19,484 nt of DNA, taken from the NCBI GenBank assembly GCA_025201705.1, contig MU617129.1:2852-22335 (forward strand). The letters are read 5' to 3'. The position numbers and the translations under genes are program-made. Positions within the stretch are counted from its first letter, which is position 1, and each line of letters begins with the position of its first letter. Below the pieces are notes generated by a model. That model made no database searches, was not told the origin of the DNA, and saw only the letters and a program-made list of their open reading frames with translations. This DNA is from Dissophora ornata. Lineage: Eukaryota > Mortierellomycota > Mortierellomycetes > Mortierellales > Mortierellaceae. Positions 11,343-19,484 of the stretch are shown here, piece after piece.

Positions 11343-11441
11343 CCTTTAACGCCGCCGTGTTCCACGTTCTTCCCCTCACCCACCACTCTTTCGCTCCCAC
11401 ACTTTCTCACAACCAACCCAACCACCAAACACAGCATCGCC

Positions 11442-14358
<2,917 letters not shown>

Positions 14359-14699
14359 ATAATTAACTTAACCCTCCCACCCCACCTCACCCCACCTCAC
14401 CCCAGAAAAAAAATGCATCTTCCTCTTTAAAACAAAAAACCCAGCAAAAAAAAAAAAATTCACGCAAAAAAACAACGTAGTACATAGTTGGCATTTTTTT
14501 CCCCCTCCACAACACGTCTCTCATCTCACCATAGGCGCAATATAAATAAATAAATAAAATCCTCGACATGGGGTTTGTTCTACAAAAAAAAAGGGGGAAA
14601 GGGATTCATATATTTTTTTTTAATGTTTAAAAGAAAAATGTGTTGAGTATGAATGGTATGCATGGTCTGTGAAAATAGCTAGGTTTTTTTTATCTTTTT

Positions 14700-14741
<42 letters not shown>

Positions 14742-15203
14742 CGCTCTTCTGGGGGGTGGGGGGGGCGGGAAATTTTTTTTCTTGTCTTTTTGGATTTTTT
14801 TTTTTCTGATTGCTAAATGATGAGAGAAACAGTAAAAACAAAGAAGGAAACAACGCGGATGAAGTTAATGCATAAAGGTCAAGGGGGGAGAGGGAAAAGG
14901 TGGCGAGAGAGAAAAAAGAGGAACTATAAAAAAAATATTTTGAATGATAATAGTCCTGGGGGTGGAGGCCGATCTTTGGTGGCGATATAGCTTGGCAGAC
15001 GAACGAGTTCTTGGGTTAGCCACGGTTGGGGCCGTCGCTGCCACAAACGGACAATTGCTGTTAAAACAATGTGTGTAACATTCTCTTCAGTCTCTCTCTC
15101 TCTCTCTCTCTCTCTCCCTATCTTGTCATCGTTCCGTTCGTTGTCGCCATTCCTTTTTTCTTTTCAATTCAGTCCTTTGTGGGGTAGGGTGGGGGGAGTC
15201 CTT
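14359..15203. other. Convergent low-complexity spacer between enolase and Ras
   Basis: This 845-bp spacer holds both 3' ends. It includes a CCCCACCTCA-type repeat (about 14375-14404), several short A and T runs, a 38-base T run (14702-14739), G runs (about 14751-14766), and a TC dinucleotide repeat (15091-15117). A normal-complexity stretch of about 120 bp (14945-15065) stands out among these. I see no supportable gene. Confidence 0.6.
14545..14558 (+). terminator. Overlapping AATAAA signals after enolase
   Basis: Three overlapping AATAAA hexamers (AATAAATAAATAAA) lie about 190 nt after the enolase stop. They are the best polyadenylation-signal candidate for that gene; AT-rich sequence follows. 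Confidence 0.55.
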
Positions 15204-17383
15204 TTACAGAATGGAGCACTTTTGCTTCTTCTTGGTGGTCCTGGCGGGTGCACCTCCATCACGGGCGTGACGGATCATGCGAACCACATTATAGAATGAA
15301 CGCTCGACATTCACACAGGTCTTGGCCGATGTTTCTGTAAACTCGCAGCGCAGAGTCTTGGCCATCTGCGCACCTTCGTCTCTCGAGACTTCACGCTCTG
15401 TCAACTTGTCGCACTTGTTACCAACGAGCATCAGTGGCACGGTTTCAGAGTCCTTGACTCGTGTAATCTGATCCCGGAATCGCTTTATCCTCTCAAATGT
15501 TGAACGCGCTGCAATTGAGTACACCAACAAGAACCCCTCTCCATCGCTATTAGCATAGATGCATGGCATAGTTATAGCAGAATATAGATAAATTAAGAGG
15601 GAGTACGAGTGTGAGTGTGATGAGCGATATTGGATTGAGTAGCCACAGAAACGCTTGCACACGAAAAATAAACGGTCAGTAGAGGGTGAGGGGGGGACAT
15701 ACCGAATCCACTGGTCACGTAGAGCAGTATATTCTTCTTGGCCGGCAGTATCGAGTACTTCAAGGACACAGGACTGTTCATCAATCACGACTTGCTTTCT
15801 GTACGAGTCTTCAATGGTGGGATCATATGTCTACGTTCATGCCGTGCATGGATGTAATATTTTTGGTCGTAAATAATCAGAGTCCGACGTTCATACATTT
15901 GGGCAATTGGCACTTGATTTTGTATTGATAAGAAACTGAAGCGCGTTTGTCATCAATGCTCTGCATTGCAATTGAGTTGTTCTTACCTCTATAAACGCCC
16001 AAAGTCGTTCATACCAATTCATATACAAATGAGAGATAGGAGTAACACAATGAGTAAAAGGAAACATAACAAAGCACGGAGAAGGTGGGAAGAAGGGGAA
16101 GGGGAATTAGTCACATTCTCAGGTCAAAAACTCGACCGTGGGCGTGTGGGTGGCCAATGGACATTGCCCATGAGCATCCACCCGTCTGAGAATCAATCAT
16201 GCCGCGAGAGCACTTTGCTTAGACCCAAGTGAATAAAACAATACAAAAAATAACAATAGAGCCAGGGCAGACAGGTGAGAAGTGAGATACTGTACACTAA
16301 CAAGGTAGCTCAAGCACATACCAACAAAGTGATTTAAGCACAACTATTGAATTCATTAAAATGAAAAATGCAAATGAAAGAGAGAAAAGGTCAGTTCATG
16401 CTTTATGGATCGTAGTGCACCGCTCGTGCTTTTCATAGTGCGCGGTTCATGCGCGATGCAGCGTGGAGAAGGACATTGCAATCGAACAAATTGCTGAAGG
16501 AAGCGAGGACCAGCCGAGACGGCCTTACGCTCGAAACCGTCAGCAATTGGCTTTGTCTCCTTTTCTTCTTCCAGAGATACACACACACACATCAACACTG
16601 TTATCCCACGAATCGCCTTTCCTTCAATGGCTGGATCCGAAGTAGAGACGCCATCGTATCTGTGGGAATTAGGCAATTGAAGGCGTGGCCCTGATTTCGG
16701 GATGATATGATAGGCCGACATGTCGCGGTCGCAGGTATCTCTGCGTGTATCCCTTTCGCCAGCCAAGTCTTTATCTCTCTAGTTCTAGCTACTTTTACTT
16801 GCCTGGATGGTCAATGCAGTCTGTGAATAGCGAATGCCACAGATGCATCGTCAACGTAACGGAATAGCGCCATCCGAGCAAATTGATGATAGGAAAACAG
16901 ATCCGGCGACAAATGCAGAACAACAACAAAAAAAAGGGCGCGCGAGTTGATGTGGTTTTGAAGAGTGAGAAGAAAAAAGAGAATAGCGCGCATTAGCATT
17001 CATTGTCAAGGGTCGATCGCAAGTGTGGCCTTATTAGGTGCAGTGGACGCGTTTCAGTGTGCAGTGTTGGGGTGTTGGGGCGTCGCGACAAGCAGTCGGG
17101 GGAGGGAAGTTGGCTGAGTGGGAAGGGAAGAGAGGGAGGGTGTGAGGGACGGAGGGACGGAGGGAGGGAGGGGCTCATTCAGTCTCGCCCAAGTGGTCCG
17201 ACAGGAGCCACGGGAACCCACACAGTACCTTGCCGACACCACCATCCTATCATTGATAGACCGCGAAGAGAGAGGCATGGACATGCAGTCGGTTAGTGGT
17301 GTTGCGTTTTGCTAGTCAGTGCCTTTTCGTTTTCCATTTTTACAATGACTTACTCCGAGAACGACCAGTTTGTAGAGCATCAT
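15204..17383 (-). CDS. Ras small GTPase, RasB/Ras2 type, six exons with microexons
   Basis: Minus-strand exons: 17383-17354 (30 nt), 17246-17229 (18), 16820-16803 (18), 16343-16322 (22), 15830-15703 (128) and 15546-15204 (343). Together they read [10 protein letters not shown] / DGGVGK / TALTIQ / LCLNHFV / [13 protein letters not shown]... and give ~186 residues in exact H-Ras register. Visible marks: P-loop GDGGVGKT (10-17), switch [10 protein letters not shown] (32-40), DTAGQEEY (57-64), NKCD, ETSAK, a basic tail KKKQK, and the lipidation box CSIL; the final Leu favours geranylgeranylation. Wording such as HFVETYDP and [17 protein letters not shown] matches Aspergillus RasB and Neurospora NC-ras2, linked to hyphal growth. 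The ATG at 17383 is the first after an in-frame stop. Odd points: exon 4 ends one base into codon 30 while exon 5 starts on a codon, so two bases are unaccounted for; intron 3 starts with GC. If the sequence is right, the gene is either broken or spliced unusually. Confidence 0.85.
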
Positions 17384-17599
17384 CTTGAGGGAAAGTATAA
17401 AAGGTATAAAGAAGGATGGGAACTAGAGCTGGGACGGATTGAGTTTGGATGGTGTGCAGCGAATGTCGTTGGCGAGGAAGAGATGAGTGGTCGAGTATGC
17501 GAGGAGGCAGCTGCCGGAAGTGGCGCGAGAATGAAAGCAAAAGCGAGAGTGGCGGGAGGTTATGGGAGGAGTGGAAAGGATTATGAGAGGAAGGAAAGT

Positions 17600-17651
17600 G
17601 AGAGAGAGAAAGGAGAGAAAGGAAAGAGAGAGGGGAGAGAGGAAGAAGGAG
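17600..17651. repeat. 52-nt uninterrupted purine tract upstream of Ras
   Basis: Every base from 17600 to 17651 is A or G on the + strand, and purine richness extends left to about 17585 with one T. Read in the Ras direction it is a pure C/T tract about 220-270 nt before the ATG, like the pyrimidine blocks near transcription starts of the other genes here. Confidence 0.8.
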
Positions 17652-19313
17652 CGGATACAAGGGAAAATGAAGTTGAAAACTGCCGACGCGCGCAAAATCA
17701 AGCAAAGAAACCCAGTTCACATCGACGTCTTGCTTGCTACCCCTTGGCAAGCCTTGCTTTGGCGGGCTTGAGTGTCCACTCGCCTGGGTGTCCACTCCTC
17801 CACTCCCATTTCCTTCCTGTCCTCCCGCTCATTCACACTCCCATCATCATGCTCACCCTCGCAGCCAGCCACCATTGGGGCGAGGATGAGAACGAGTGGA
17901 CCGAACCCAAAGCCGTTATGCATTGAAAGTTTCCCTTTTATCTTTGTGTTCTCCTGCGCTTGTGTCCGCTCTGAGCATTGCAGGTCCTTGGAACAACCCT
18001 CCCTCTTGTACGCCCTTTCAATGTTCACGAGGTGAGTCCTTTTTAGAAACACATAGAGCAATGGAAAAAAAATGTGCTATGAGTGCTATGGTCACCTCCC
18101 GCAATGTTGCGGTGTTTTATGTTGCCAACAAAACTGGCTTTTTTTTTTTTTTGGCTCTCGACGCTTCTGCCCGGCTTGACATCTCCTCAGGCTCTCTATC
18201 TCTATCGATAGGATGGGATGGGCTGGGAGAGGGGGAGAAGGGGGGGGGAAGAGAGTGTACATGGGAGCGTTGATATGGGTCCTGCGCATAGCGCACCGGG
18301 CCACGAAACCTTGTAGCCCTTTTTGTAGTGTGTACAGTACACAGTGTTTGTATTCAGCTCCTGTTTAGTCTGGTCCATGTTCAAATCCTCTGGCTCTGGT
18401 TTTGTCCAGCCAGCTGGCCAGTTATCTTTTTTTTTTCTTGTCCGCTCAGTTTCGCTTTTTCCGTCCCGAGAAAGGCATCGTTTTCTGAAGGCGCGTCGTT
18501 CGATGGAGTCGGGCTACACACGTTTTTATATGTCTATTCTTTTCCCCTCTTCCCGACACCAATGAACGGATCGTTCACTAGATCGAGAGGTGGACGTCGG
18601 ATTCGTGAAACTAGACCAGACAGGGCTAGACCGCCGAACTAGACACAGCTGTTTAGGCGGCCTTGCAAACGCACTCTATCCGGCCTTGCAGATCGCCAGG
18701 GAAAAATCATCCTGGGAAATGAATGTGTCCAAGCTGGCGCCGTAACGCCGGTCTGGCCTATCACAGAGCGAGGGACATGCCTACCAATGATCCAAGCAAA
18801 AGACCCTGGCTCTCGATCTCCCGATCCCGATCCATTGGTTCACGGTCTGTCGTTGTTCCTCGTCCTCTCTAACATTGCTTCGCCAACCTACCATCCAAAA
18901 AAGAAGCACCGCCCATCTCGGTTATATTTCGATTATTTATAATAAGCATAGCTCCATGTTCTGATAAAATTGATACACACAGGGTTCAAAAGGAAAAAAT
19001 CATGGGACCAATTGGATGGCCCATCCTGAGGGAAGTAAAGCGATCAGAGGTCCTCGGACGATTAAGTAAGTGTCTAGGCCAACATTATGCGAGCATGCCA
19101 TCCATTCTGGACACTCATTGAGCAAAAGGGGGGAAGGAGAGAAGGACGACATAAACATGAACCACATTCATACGCGCACATTCTGCCGATCTCGTGCAAA
19201 CCCACACAATCACTTATACGCCAACGCACACATTCGCACCTAGTCTAGCTATCCGCACACATTCGCGCATTTGAACACATTAGAACACACGTCCTGTCGT
19301 TCCCTCCCTCTTT

Positions 19314-19361
19314 CTCTTTCTCACTCCTTCTCTTTCTCACTCCTTCTCTTTCTCACTCTCT
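19314..19361. repeat. 16-nt CT-rich tandem repeat, three copies
   Basis: The unit CTCTTTCTCACTCCTT occurs at 19314-19329 and 19330-19345, with a third, slightly changed copy at 19346-19361, followed by TC repeats. It lies in a C/T-rich region typical of a fungal gene leader, so a gene probably begins to the right of the window. Confidence 0.8.
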
Positions 19362-19484
19362 CTCTCCTCTGCATTCCTCTTTCTCACTCGCGCGTTCCGA
19401 GATAGAGGTTAACCAAAGATGAGGACAAGGTCCTCTCAACACTCAACACAGACCCCCATCTTTGTACAATAATGCAACTTTTTT

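Larger units (their letters stand above)
10074..11441. promoter_or_regulatory. Divergent promoter region (VASt gene / enolase)
   Basis: This is 1.37 kb between two divergently transcribed genes. On the enolase side it has a TATA box, a C-rich block (about 11238-11256) and a CA/CT-rich leader. Near 10398-10404 a CATAAAA-like element reads on the minus strand, about 325 nt before the VASt-gene ATG. Another TATAAG occurs at about 10882-10887 on the + strand. Reading frames here show no recognisable domain and look like chance. Confidence 0.6.
17384..19484. other. Ras upstream region and 2.1 kb without a recognised gene
   Basis: This stretch includes the Ras promoter, a long purine tract, a T13-14 run (about 18140-18153), a short palindrome TGTGTACAGTACACA (about 18329-18343), and GGATGGCCCATCC (19014-19026). 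The last ~170 bases are C/T-rich and resemble the leader of a + strand gene starting beyond the window. Reading frames here show no domain I recognise. A secretion-like stretch at 17920-18031 is described separately as a finding. Confidence 0.5.

Noticed and set aside
17309..17926. 205-residue + strand reading frame
   Set aside because: It runs antisense over Ras exon 1 and through the low-complexity purine tract (Glu/Lys/Arg/Gly repeats). No domain is recognisable.
18370..18392. GTTCAAATCC resembling a tRNA T-loop
   Set aside because: The flanking bases do not pair as a T-stem and no acceptor or anticodon arm can be drawn.
19002..19121. 39-codon + strand frame starting ATG GGA CCA
   Set aside because: Short, with no recognised motif or splice support; a GTAAGT inside it and two small palindromes are not enough to call a gene.

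Overview
The window looks like nuclear DNA of a filamentous fungus, most likely Mortierellomycotina (Mortierella and relatives). The reasons are spliced genes with GT-AG introns, pyrimidine-rich leaders, AATAAA-like 3' ends, and a large leucine-rich protein family that I recall from Mortierella and Lobosporangium proteomes. The lineage call is an inference from protein likeness and no search was run. I see no bacterial features, tRNA, rRNA, CRISPR array or transposase.

Layout. (1) 1-5741: a tandem pair of the large leucine-rich family on the + strand. The first copy is cut off by the window edge. The second is complete once a short 5' exon at 2217-2425 is joined to the long reading frame. (2) 5919-10073, minus strand: a five-exon GRAM + VASt + transmembrane protein of the Lam/Ysp (GRAMD1/Aster-like) sterol-transfer family. 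(3) 10074-11441: divergent promoter spacer. (4) 11442-14358, + strand: a complete five-exon enolase, with long introns and an 80-base T run. (5) 14359-15203: convergent, low-complexity 3' spacer. (6) 15204-17383, minus strand: a Ras GTPase of RasB/Ras2 type. Its first 29 residues are split over four tiny exons (30, 18, 18 and 22 nt) spread over about 1.1 kb. (7) 17384-19484: Ras upstream region and non-coding sequence, ending in a CT-rich stretch that may be the leader of a gene beyond the window.

Apart from the two duplicated copies, the genes do not form a functional unit: they cover glycolysis, contact-site sterol transfer, Ras signalling and an uncharacterised expanded family. The points most worth a second look are the shredded Ras 5' end, its apparent two-base shortage at residue 30, its GC-AG intron, and the excess of amino-acid-changing differences between the tandem copies. 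I did not find a convincing multi-gene novel system.
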